The translations under genes were made by a program, and so were the position numbers. The notes below the pieces were generated by a model. It saw only the letters and a list, made by a program, of their open reading frames with translations. It did not search any database and was not told the origin of the DNA. A stretch of 40,206 nt of DNA from Candidatus Omnitrophota bacterium (GTDB lineage: Bacteria > Omnitrophota > Gorgyraeia > Gygaellales > Gygaellaceae). Of this stretch, positions 16,258 through 23,815 are shown piece after piece. Location: positions 1 to 40,206 of the forward strand of contig JAGYNB010000007.1 in assembly GCA_018400015.1 (NCBI GenBank). The letters run 5' to 3'. How positions within the stretch are numbered: the stretch's first letter is position 1; each line of letters begins with the position of its first letter.

Positions 16258-18255
16258 ATGAATAAGCGAACAATAGCAATAATACTTTTGGTTGTAATAG
16301 GTTTTACGATTTATGCCAATACTTTTGCCAACCCGTTTATTTGGGACGATTTTGGTTTAGTTGTTGATAATAAATATATAAAAGATTTTAAGTTCCTGCC
16401 TAATATTTTCAGCGAGCATTTATATTCCGGTGTAGATTACCCGAGCAATTTCTATAGGCCTTTTCAAAGTTTAAGTTATTTAATCGATCACAGTTTATTT
16501 AAGCTTAACCCGGCAGGATTCCATTTTACCAATACGCTGCTGCATGTAATTAATTCTATACTAGTGTTAGGGTTAATTTTCTTATTAAGCAAGAATTTAT
16601 TTATTTCATTTATAACGTCTGTTTTATTTATCGTCCATCCTGTACATACCGAGGCTGTGACATATATTGCCGGCAGGGCAGATCTACTGTTGGCTTTATT
16701 TTCGCTGTCCTGCGTATTAGCTTTTTTAAAATACATTTTTACAAAAAAGAAGATTTTATATTATTTATCGCTTTTAGCATTTATCTGCGCATTATTATCA
16801 AAAGAAGTGGCTGTTATCCTGCCGGGTGTTTTAATACTTTGCCAATATACTTTTAGTAACCATGGTTTAAAATCTAAGCTGAAGACAATCGCACCGTTCT
16901 TAGCAGTCTGCGTTATATACGTATCACTTAGGCTGACTGTCTTAAACTTTGCAACGCATTCGGTATTTTATTTTCCTTTTGCTTTAGGCGTAAGGATGCT
17001 GACATTTTTTAAGGCTATTGTTATTTATTTGAGGTTAATCGTATTTCCTGTCGGGCTGCATATGCAGTATAAGTTGGAGCCTTGTTTTAGTGTTTTTTCA
17101 CCAGTAGCAATGTTAGGAATAATAATAATTATTATGTTTATTTTTTCCCTTATATATACGGCCAAAAAAAATAAGTTAATTCATTTTGCTCTATTATGGT
17201 TTATTATCTGGCTGATTCCACAAACTAATATTTTTCCTATAAATGCTTCCATAGCCGAACATTTTTTATATCTGCCTTCTGTGGGGCTGTTTCTGATTTT
17301 GGGTTTATTTACTAAAAGATTAATAAACGATAAAAGCAGAATTTTTATACAATTACTTATTGCGGTTTTGGTATTTTCTTTTGCGGTCATTACTGTTAGG
17401 CAGAATACACGATGGAATGACCCTGTTAAGTTCTATGAATATAACCTGAAATTCTCACCAGATAATTTCTTGATTATGCGCAGCCTCGCTTCGGTTTATA
17501 ATCAGCAGGGCGAGACAGATAAGGCGATTAAGCTATATGAGAAATCTATAGAATCTGCCGCAAGATGGAAGCTCGATTATTTTAATACTTCTATTGCCCT
17601 TAGTTATGCGAATCTGGCAGGGATATATGAAGAGAACAAAGAATCGGATTTGGCTGTTGATTATTATAATAAAGCGCTTGAGTTCATGCCGGATTCCCAT
17701 TCGTTGTATTTACAGATTGCAGGTATCTATAACGATAATGGCGATTATAAAAATGCCCTTAGCGTTTTAAATAAAGGAATTGTTAATTTAAAGGGCAAGG
17801 ATACTGAATTTATTTATTTTGAGATAGCGCGCATATACGAGAGGCTAAACGAATTGGATAAGGCAATGGATCATTATGAAAAAGCGATTGCTGTAAATTC
17901 AGAGTTTAGTGCTGCATATAATAGACTTGGGTTTATGTATGATTTAAGGAATGATGATAATTTAGCAATAGCAAATTACAAGAAGGCTCTTATATTAGAC
18001 CCAAACGATGCGTTTTTATATAATAATTTAGGGATATTTTTTGCAAAAAGAGGTAATTTCAAGCAAGCAGAGATTTCATTTAAAAAGGCAATTGAGCTTG
18101 CTGATGAGAATGCGGAGTTTTATTATAACTTGGGTGCGATGTATGCCGAAAGCAATAATTATCTGAAGGCTCGGCAGATGCTAAAGAATGTTTTGGAGCT
18201 TGATAAAGATTTTAAAAAAGCAAAGATTATTCTTGATAAAATAGAAGGAGAATAA
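16258..18255 (+). CDS. TMTC-like GT-C glycosyltransferase with C-terminal TPR repeats
   Basis: A 665-residue membrane protein. The N-terminal part has about ten hydrophobic segments and a first loop with NPFIWDD (25-31), placing the paired acidic residues as in GT-C enzymes. HPVHTEAVTYIAGRAD (127-142) is the hallmark of TMTC/DUF1736 proteins. From about residue 385 to the end, five or more TPR units follow (for example around FSAAYNRLGFMYDL and ENAEFYYNLGAMYAE). Animal TMTC proteins are O-mannosyltransferases; bacterial members are largely uncharacterised. Its place between pilin and minor-pilin genes makes pilin glycosylation an attractive but unproven role. Confidence 0.85.
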   Translation: MNKRTIAIILLVVIGFTIYANTFANPFIWDDFGLVVDNKYIKDFKFLPNIFSEHLYSGVDYPSNFYRPFQSLSYLIDHSLFKLNPAGFHFTNTLLHVINSILVLGLIFLLSKNLFISFITSVLFIVHPVHTEAVTYIAGRADLLLALFSLSCVLAFLKYIFTKKKILYYLSLLAFICALLSKEVAVILPGVLILCQYTFSNHGLKSKLKTIAPFLAVCVIYVSLRLTVLNFATHSVFYFPFALGVRMLTFFKAIVIYLRLIVFPVGLHMQYKLEPCFSVFSPVAMLGIIIIIMFIFSLIYTAKKNKLIHFALLWFIIWLIPQTNIFPINASIAEHFLYLPSVGLFLILGLFTKRLINDKSRIFIQLLIAVLVFSFAVITVRQNTRWNDPVKFYEYNLKFSPDNFLIMRSLASVYNQQGETDKAIKLYEKSIESAARWKLDYFNTSIALSYANLAGIYEENKESDLAVDYYNKALEFMPDSHSLYLQIAGIYNDNGDYKNALSVLNKGIVNLKGKDTEFIYFEIARIYERLNELDKAMDHYEKAIAVNSEFSAAYNRLGFMYDLRNDDNLAIANYKKALILDPNDAFLYNNLGIFFAKRGNFKQAEISFKKAIELADENAEFYYNLGAMYAESNNYLKARQMLKNVLELDKDFKKAKIILDKIEGE

Positions 18256-18300
18256 GTTATAAAACTCGTTGATTATATTAGAGTTAAGTGTATTTAAGAC

Positions 18301-18328
18301 TTGACTTTTTTTACGGTTGTTATAGAAT
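18301..18328 (+). promoter_or_regulatory. Promoter for the minor pilin/PilMNOPQ operon
   Basis: TTGACT (18301-18306), 16-base spacer, TAGAAT (18323-18328). The ATG at 18341 has only aaggg (18334-18338) as a binding site. The preceding 45 bases hold no gene. Confidence 0.55.
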
Positions 18329-18340
18329 TAAATAAGGGTT

Positions 18341-18802
18341 ATGGAAAATATTAATAATAAAAGGAAGGCATTTACATTAGTTGAGTTCTTGATTGCCATG
18401 GTTATAATGACTGCGGCAATTTTTTCTCTTTTGGCAGCCCATTTCGGTGTCCTTGTCTTAAACGAAACCTCCCGCAATGTTACTTTGGCTACTCAGGAAG
18501 CACAGGCGAAATTAGAAGAGTTAAAAAATATTGCTTTCGATGCTTTAGCTTCATACGATGATATAAGTTTCGATGTAGTTAATTTTCCTAATGATGAAGC
18601 CAAGGGGCATATCGATGTAGATGGTACAGTCTATAGCGATTTAAAGCGCGTTCATATCAGCGTAAGCTGGAAACAGCGCAAAGATAGAATTATAGGAGAG
18701 GATATGAATTTAAACGGAATATTAGATGCCGGTGAAGATAAAAACGGGAACGGTGAACTTAATTCTCCAGCTGATTTAGTAACTTTTATTTCTGAATGGT
18801 GA
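18341..18802 (+). CDS. PilV-like minor prepilin with calcium-loop-like motifs
   Basis: A 153-residue prepilin-type protein. KRKA precedes the cleavage point and FTLVEFLIAMVIMTAAIFSLL forms the hydrophobic helix, with Glu 15 at mature position 5. The residue before the cleavage site is Ala rather than the usual Gly. Near the C terminus, residues 121-145 hold two tandem DxNxNG-type loops (DMNLNGILDAGE and DKNGNGELNSP) resembling calcium-binding loops. The position at the head of the minor-pilin set and the PilV-like N terminus suggest a tip or priming subunit. It overlaps the next gene by 7 bases. Confidence 0.82.
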   Translation: MENINNKRKAFTLVEFLIAMVIMTAAIFSLLAAHFGVLVLNETSRNVTLATQEAQAKLEELKNIAFDALASYDDISFDVVNFPNDEAKGHIDVDGTVYSDLKRVHISVSWKQRKDRIIGEDMNLNGILDAGEDKNGNGELNSPADLVTFISEW

Positions 18803-19401
18803 TAATACAAAAAAACAAGAAGGCGTTTACTTTTGTTGAACTTCTAATAAGCGTTACGATATTCGTTTTGCTTTTCGGTGTTTTGGTGTCAATATTTTTG
18901 ACTACCAATAAAACATATAGCATTGAGTCTGTACAGCTGGAAAAACAGCAACAGGCCAGGATCGCTATAGATAATATAATTTCCAGCTTGAGAAAGAGCT
19001 CTACTAATTGGGATATAGAAGGGATTGAATATCCTACTTTGATCAATGGCGATGGAACACAGATAGATTATTATCTTCCTGTATTCGATACCGATAATGT
19101 TATTACCCAGTTAAGAGGCGCAAGGATTTATTTATCTTCGACAGTTAGCGGGCAGCTGCTTTTAAGAATCGGTTCAGATCCGGCTAAAGTCATCGGTAAT
19201 TTTATCGATACTGATGCAAATAGTCGTCCCTTTTTTGAGTTTTCTGCAGGCAGTAATAACCTGGTTGAGGTAAGTATTCCTGTAAAAAAAGATGATGAAG
19301 GCGCTTTTGTTCTTAAGGCAAAGGTGTTGATGCGTAATTCAGACAGGACATTGAACAGTGTTGTAATAGAGGAACTTTTAGAGGAAGAGGGCGAAACATG
19401 A
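18796..19401 (+). CDS. PilW-like minor prepilin
   Basis: A 201-residue prepilin-type protein. NKKA precedes FTFVELLISVTIFVLLFGVLV, with Glu 15 at mature position 5. As in the previous gene, Ala replaces Gly just before the predicted cleavage point. The rest is a beta-rich domain without recognisable catalytic motifs. Gene order (PilV-, PilW-, PilX-like, then PilM-N-O-P-Q) supports a minor pilin; the J-type pseudopilin of type II secretion is the alternative reading. ATG 18796 overlaps the previous gene; a GTG one codon later is also possible. It overlaps the next gene by 4 bases. Confidence 0.82.
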   Translation: MVIIQKNKKAFTFVELLISVTIFVLLFGVLVSIFLTTNKTYSIESVQLEKQQQARIAIDNIISSLRKSSTNWDIEGIEYPTLINGDGTQIDYYLPVFDTDNVITQLRGARIYLSSTVSGQLLLRIGSDPAKVIGNFIDTDANSRPFFEFSAGSNNLVEVSIPVKKDDEGAFVLKAKVLMRNSDRTLNSVVIEELLEEEGET

Positions 19402-21059
19402 TTTCCAAAAAAAGAGGGGCGATTTTAATAATAAGCAGCATTATAATCGTAGTTGCGTTAATTTTGGCAGGAACATTTTTTTATGCCAGCGTTAATGAGA
19501 AAACTTCTGCGGATAAAGAAAAATTTTCTCTTCTGGCTATGGATTTTGCCGAGGCAGGAGCGTCTCAAGGTATATCGGAACTGCGCGAAAGAATAAAAGT
19601 GGATCTTAAGGATAATATTGAAGCCGGGATCAGCCAGAGTGTCTTGAACGGTTATATTAATTCCGAAGACAGCTTAAGTATTCTAAGAGATTATGCATAT
19701 GCAACAGGTGATACTCAGTTTACAATCGATGGTGATAAGGCGACTTTGACAATTACGCCTTTAGATTTATCTACTGTAGTCGCAGGTAGTTTCTCTACAA
19801 CTGTAGAAGTAACTAAAAATGGTTCACCCGTTCATTCCAGCGGTTTTACCTATGTGTTTCCTTATAGTTTTGAGATTTATTCGCAAGGTATTGTTACTGA
19901 GCACGACCCAAATATCACTAAGCGCGTAAGGCTTACAGGCGGTGAATTTGCTGTAACGGTTTCACGGGATAATTTTGCAAAATATGCTTTATTTACCGTT
20001 AGCCATAAGACTCCTGGTGGGCAGACAGTATGGTTTACTAACGATACTCAGTTTACCGGGCCGGTTTCCACAAACGACAGGTTTAATTTTGCCAATAATC
20101 CAGGGCCGGTCTTTACCGAAGAAGTAACCCAGCATCAGAAAAAAGCGCGTTTTTACAATAACGGCTGGCCAAAGCTTATTGATGCTGATAATAATAAAGA
20201 TATAGATGTGCCTGATTTTCAAAAAGGTTTTGTAAGAGGTTATGACAATATTAATTTGGAACCAAGTATTGGTCAGTCTGAGCTTAAGTATGAAGCAAGT
20301 GCGAGTGTTTCGGAGATGCCTACTGACGGTATATATGTTCCTAATGACGGCAGCGATTTAACCGGAGGTATTTATATCAAGGGAGATTCCGATATCGTTA
20401 TGGATAAAGACGCAGGCGATAATCCTCAGTTTACGATAACCCAAGGATCAACCACTAAAGTTATTACAGTTGATTACGCCAGCAATACAACCGATGTAGA
20501 TGGCGACGTATATAATGGTATTCCTGACGGAGTTACCAATGACGGTATAATTATTTATGCCAATGGTGAGATAGATTCTCTTCAGGGGTTAGTGCAAAAG
20601 GATACGCAGCTTACTGTTGCCAGTGAACGCGATATTAATATAACCGATCATATTGTGTATGAAGAATATGATACTACGCCTACTTTAAACGCCGATAGCT
20701 ATACAAATCTTTTGGGCATTCTTTCCTGGGGAGGAGATGTGGTGATTACTACGAGCGCTTCGGATAATTTGGATATCCATGGCGTTGTTATGGCCCATCT
20801 TGGTTCTTTCGAGGTTGATAATTATAATCAGGGTTCTGCTCGTGGAAATGTTACGCTTTTAGGCGGGATGATTGCAAAGTTTTACGGACCATTCGGTACT
20901 TTTTCCGGAGAGAGCATGCTTACAGGCTACGGAAGGAATTTTATTTATGACGGCCGTATGTTAACTGGGAGCGCACCGCCATATTTTCCGATTATGACTA
21001 ATTTTACCGTATTTGAAGACGGTGGATTGTCTGAACAGTTGATCTGGAAGGAGGAGTAA
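19398..21059 (+). CDS. PilX-like / GspK-like pilus-associated protein
   Basis: A 553-residue protein with a short basic N terminus (MISKKRG) followed by one hydrophobic helix (AILIISSIIIVVALILAGTFFY). A helical neck with EKTSADKEKFSLLAMDFAEAG comes next, as in PilX N-terminal and GspK-type proteins. It lacks the FTLVE signature and the mature Glu 5, which fits a K/X-type subunit. The remainder is large and beta-rich with many Asp/Gly/Asn/Thr and no recognised enzyme motif. It is much larger than classical PilX. The next gene follows after 1 base, with a strong aaggaggag site formed in the last codons here. Confidence 0.75.
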   Translation: MISKKRGAILIISSIIIVVALILAGTFFYASVNEKTSADKEKFSLLAMDFAEAGASQGISELRERIKVDLKDNIEAGISQSVLNGYINSEDSLSILRDYAYATGDTQFTIDGDKATLTITPLDLSTVVAGSFSTTVEVTKNGSPVHSSGFTYVFPYSFEIYSQGIVTEHDPNITKRVRLTGGEFAVTVSRDNFAKYALFTVSHKTPGGQTVWFTNDTQFTGPVSTNDRFNFANNPGPVFTEEVTQHQKKARFYNNGWPKLIDADNNKDIDVPDFQKGFVRGYDNINLEPSIGQSELKYEASASVSEMPTDGIYVPNDGSDLTGGIYIKGDSDIVMDKDAGDNPQFTITQGSTTKVITVDYASNTTDVDGDVYNGIPDGVTNDGIIIYANGEIDSLQGLVQKDTQLTVASERDINITDHIVYEEYDTTPTLNADSYTNLLGILSWGGDVVITTSASDNLDIHGVVMAHLGSFEVDNYNQGSARGNVTLLGGMIAKFYGPFGTFSGESMLTGYGRNFIYDGRMLTGSAPPYFPIMTNFTVFEDGGLSEQLIWKEE

Positions 21060-21060
21060 T

Positions 21061-21291
21061 TTGTCAAAGGCAAAATTAAATATAAAGGTGTTATTAATTA
21101 TACTGGTTATCTTTATTGTTTTGACGTTAGTTATAACAACTAATCTTTTAAATAGCGATAAAAAAATAACAGTTACTGATGTCAAAGGCGATAAAAGCAA
21201 GATTCAATCTATTCAATCGGACCCTACAGGTGACGAATCGGAATTAGAAGTAGAGTTTGAAGAGAAACTCCAAGGACCATTGATTCAATAA
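21061..21291 (+). CDS. Small single-pass membrane protein in the pilus operon, unknown
   Basis: I do not recognise this 76-residue protein. It has one membrane segment (about 9-27, VLLIILVIFIVLTLVIT) and an acidic, probably extracytoplasmic C-terminal tail (DESELEVEFEEK). The start is TTG at 21061. It is well supported by aaggagg at about 21048-21056 and by a 1-base overlap of its stop with the pilM start. No FTLVE signature is present, so it is not an ordinary prepilin. Its place between the PilX-like gene and pilM suggests a membrane accessory of the pilus machine; function unknown. Confidence 0.7.
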   Translation: MSKAKLNIKVLLIILVIFIVLTLVITTNLLNSDKKITVTDVKGDKSKIQSIQSDPTGDESELEVEFEEKLQGPLIQ

Positions 21292-22286
21292 TGTCAAAAC
21301 AAAATAAAAAGATTATCGGCTTAGATCTAGGCAGTGCATTTATGAAGATATCCAAAGCAAGCTTTACGGATGTTATCACTTTGGATTCTTGTAAAATATT
21401 ATCTTTACATAATGGAAACAAAATAAATCATGATACTTTAAAGAATTTAATCGGCGAGAAAGATTTTTCCGGGTATAGGTTTATTACTTCTTTGCAGGGG
21501 CAGGGCATTGTTATCAGGTATTTGTTTTTGCCTAAGATCAATAAAGATGAGCTTAAGAGTGCTTTGAAATTCGAGCTTGAAAAGAATATCCCTTTCTCAA
21601 TCGATGATGTGGTTACGGATGGTCAGGTTATAAAAGAGCTTGATGATAAGATATTGGTTTTGGCAGTTGCAGCAAAAAAGAATTTCGTACAAGACCATAT
21701 TGATAGTTTGGCTAAAATGGGCATAAATCCTAGTATTGTTGATATTACAAGTACTGCCTTAGCGAATTCTTTTAGTTTTGCCGCATTAAAGGATAAAAAT
21801 CAGGTATGCGCATTGCTTAATTTAGGAAGTAATTTTACAAATTTGACGATCTTAAAAGACGATATCCCTTATTTTAACAGGGATATTCCTATTGGTTCTT
21901 CCCAATTTGATAAAAAAGTTTCTGAAAGTTTCGGTGTAGGGATTGAGCAGGCAGAAAAGATGAGGATAAATCCTGTTGAAAAAGGCGATCAGGTATTTAA
22001 GACTTACGAGTCGGTAATCGAAGACCTTATTGCAGAGATAAAATTTTCTTTTGATTATTTTGAAAATAAAGAAGATGCCGGTATCCAGGAAATTTACTTA
22101 AGCGGTGGCGTAGCTCAATCGGATAGTTTAAAAGATGTTTTAAAGACTGCATTGAATATGGAATGCAAAGTATGGGATCCTGTCGCGCCATTTAAGAAAT
22201 CCGATTTGTTTGAGATAGATTCTCAGTTGGGTAATGGAGTTTATGGTGTGAGTTTAGGGTTGGTTTTAAGAGGCAGAGATGATTAA
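21291..22286 (+). CDS. pilM: Type IV pilus assembly ATPase-fold protein PilM
   Basis: A 331-residue actin-like cytoplasmic protein. It opens with the phosphate-binding motif IIGLDLGSAFMKI (8-20) and has a second ATP-fold motif EIYLSGGVAQS near residue 268. Known PilM binds the cytoplasmic N terminus of PilN and anchors the inner-membrane alignment complex. The following gene encodes a protein with the expected N-terminal motif, which supports the call. It overlaps the small membrane protein gene by 1 base and pilN by 8 bases. Confidence 0.92.
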   Translation: MSKQNKKIIGLDLGSAFMKISKASFTDVITLDSCKILSLHNGNKINHDTLKNLIGEKDFSGYRFITSLQGQGIVIRYLFLPKINKDELKSALKFELEKNIPFSIDDVVTDGQVIKELDDKILVLAVAAKKNFVQDHIDSLAKMGINPSIVDITSTALANSFSFAALKDKNQVCALLNLGSNFTNLTILKDDIPYFNRDIPIGSSQFDKKVSESFGVGIEQAEKMRINPVEKGDQVFKTYESVIEDLIAEIKFSFDYFENKEDAGIQEIYLSGGVAQSDSLKDVLKTALNMECKVWDPVAPFKKSDLFEIDSQLGNGVYGVSLGLVLRGRDD

Positions 22287-22830
22287 AATAAATATTTTAC
22301 CAGATGAACTGAGGATAAAAACACAGGCGTATGCTTTGCCAAAGGATACGATGGTAAAGGTTTCTTTTTTTGCCGTATCTTTCTTGGTGGGTGTGCATTT
22401 GATTTTATTGTTAGTAACTATTTTTAAGTTTTTTGTTGTTTCCGGCTATGAAAGTAAACTCCCCGGGCTTGAACCGAAAATAGTTTACCTTGAAAGCATA
22501 AAGAAAGAGTTGAATGTCTTAGAATCAAAGACAAAAGTTATTGATGAATTGGCCAGAAAAAATACTCCTTGGTCTGTTTGTCTATACAAATTGAGCAAGA
22601 ATTTACCTTCCGGTATTTGGTTCGAACAGCTTATTCTAAAAGATGAATTATTTACCGTAACTGGGAAGGTTGTTTCTCGTTCAGATAATGATTTGTCTGT
22701 ATTAAATGTATATTTAAACCGTATAAACCAGGACCCGAGATTCAGGTCTGTTAAATTGTCCGATATCAAAAAGACGGTATTTCGTAATCAGGAAGTCACG
22801 ACTTTTTCGATTAGAGGGATGCTGCAATGA
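22279..22830 (+). CDS. pilN: Type IV pilus inner-membrane protein PilN
   Basis: A 183-residue bitopic protein. It begins MIKINILPDELR, the INLLP-type motif that docks into PilM. One transmembrane helix follows (about 30-53) and then a periplasmic domain with a coiled stretch (KKELNVLESKTKVIDELA). The periplasmic part shows the PilN-type LPSGIWFEQL. PilN pairs with PilO to link PilM to the secretin. It overlaps pilM and pilO by 8 and 4 bases. Confidence 0.9.
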   Translation: MIKINILPDELRIKTQAYALPKDTMVKVSFFAVSFLVGVHLILLLVTIFKFFVVSGYESKLPGLEPKIVYLESIKKELNVLESKTKVIDELARKNTPWSVCLYKLSKNLPSGIWFEQLILKDELFTVTGKVVSRSDNDLSVLNVYLNRINQDPRFRSVKLSDIKKTVFRNQEVTTFSIRGMLQ

Positions 22831-23459
22831 TTAAAAAAGTAGAATTAATAAATAAGATTAAGCCATACATGAAAAAAGTTTTAGATTTTTATGCTAAAAT
22901 TGATTTCAAATATAAAGATTTGGCTTTAGTTTTTATAGCGGGTTTATTGGTTTTAATTCTTGATTACAGCCTTATTTTAAGTAGGCAGATGCATCTTTTA
23001 GGAAATCTTAATAAAAAATATTCTGAGTATAAGGAAAAGATATCTCTAGCTGATGATTCAAGCTCAAGAGTAGAAAGTTTTCAGAACAGAAGAAAAAGTT
23101 TAAAAGAAAAAGCTGAGCAGTTTGCAAAAGAAATCATTACCGAATCGCAGATTTCCGGTTTGATCGAGGATATAGAGCTATGCGCCAAAGATGAATTTGT
23201 CAGGATCTCTTATATTAAACCGACCGAGTTGGTTAAATCTGCTAAGCCTGTCAGTAGTGAGTATTCCTTTTCTACGTTAGGAATACATATTGAAGCTGTT
23301 GCCGGGTATCATCAGTTTGGTAAATTTGTTAATAGACTAGAACGTCTTAATTCGTTTATAACCGTAAAGGAGCTTAGCATTGCTTCTAATTCCTCTAGCA
23401 ATTTAAGGCATAATATTAAGTTTTTATTAAATGTGTTTATAAAAATGCCCAAGACATGA
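22827..23459 (+). CDS. pilO: Type IV pilus inner-membrane protein PilO
   Basis: A 210-residue bitopic protein. One membrane helix (about 30-48, LALVFIAGLLVLILDYSLI) is followed by a coiled-coil stretch (KKYSEYKEKI to about 95) and a small ferredoxin-like periplasmic domain. GYHQFGKFVNRLERLNSFI near residues 155-173 is typical of PilO. It partners PilN. The identification rests on this motif plus exact operon position. The gene overlaps pilN and pilP by 4 bases each. Confidence 0.9.
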   Translation: MIKKVELINKIKPYMKKVLDFYAKIDFKYKDLALVFIAGLLVLILDYSLILSRQMHLLGNLNKKYSEYKEKISLADDSSSRVESFQNRRKSLKEKAEQFAKEIITESQISGLIEDIELCAKDEFVRISYIKPTELVKSAKPVSSEYSFSTLGIHIEAVAGYHQFGKFVNRLERLNSFITVKELSIASNSSSNLRHNIKFLLNVFIKMPKT

Positions 23460-23815
23460 AAAAAATATTGGCTGTAATTCTATTTCTAGGTTTATTTATC
23501 AACGCTGTATTTTTGTTTGCCGAAGATGGCAGTTTTATCTATAACTATGAAGGCCTAAGAGATCCTTTTTTTGTCCTTGTTGATGAAAGCGGCAGGATCA
23601 TTGATTTTGAGCCTAAGGGCGGGCTTTCTGAGATTTATTTAGAAGGCATAATCTATGATGAAAATGGTGTTTCTCTTGCCGTAGTTAACTCAGAGATAGT
23701 TAAGGAGCAGGATGTGGTTGCTTCTTATGTTATAAAAAAAATTAAACCGAGTTCTTTGATTTTGATTAAAGACGCTCAGGAGATAGAAGTAAAATTAGAA
23801 AGAGAGGAAGAATGA
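23456..23815 (+). CDS. pilP: PilP-like pilus periplasmic protein
   Basis: A 119-residue secreted protein with a signal peptide (about 1-22) that lacks a clear lipobox cysteine, so it is probably not a lipoprotein as classical PilP is. YNYEGLRDPFFVLV near residues 28-41 is the PilP Y-x-x-x-G-RDPF motif. A small beta domain with LEGIIYDENG follows. PilP bridges PilN/PilO to the secretin N domains. It is shorter than typical PilP (about 170 residues). It overlaps the genes on both sides by 4 bases. Confidence 0.82.
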   Translation: MKKILAVILFLGLFINAVFLFAEDGSFIYNYEGLRDPFFVLVDESGRIIDFEPKGGLSEIYLEGIIYDENGVSLAVVNSEIVKEQDVVASYVIKKIKPSSLILIKDAQEIEVKLEREEE

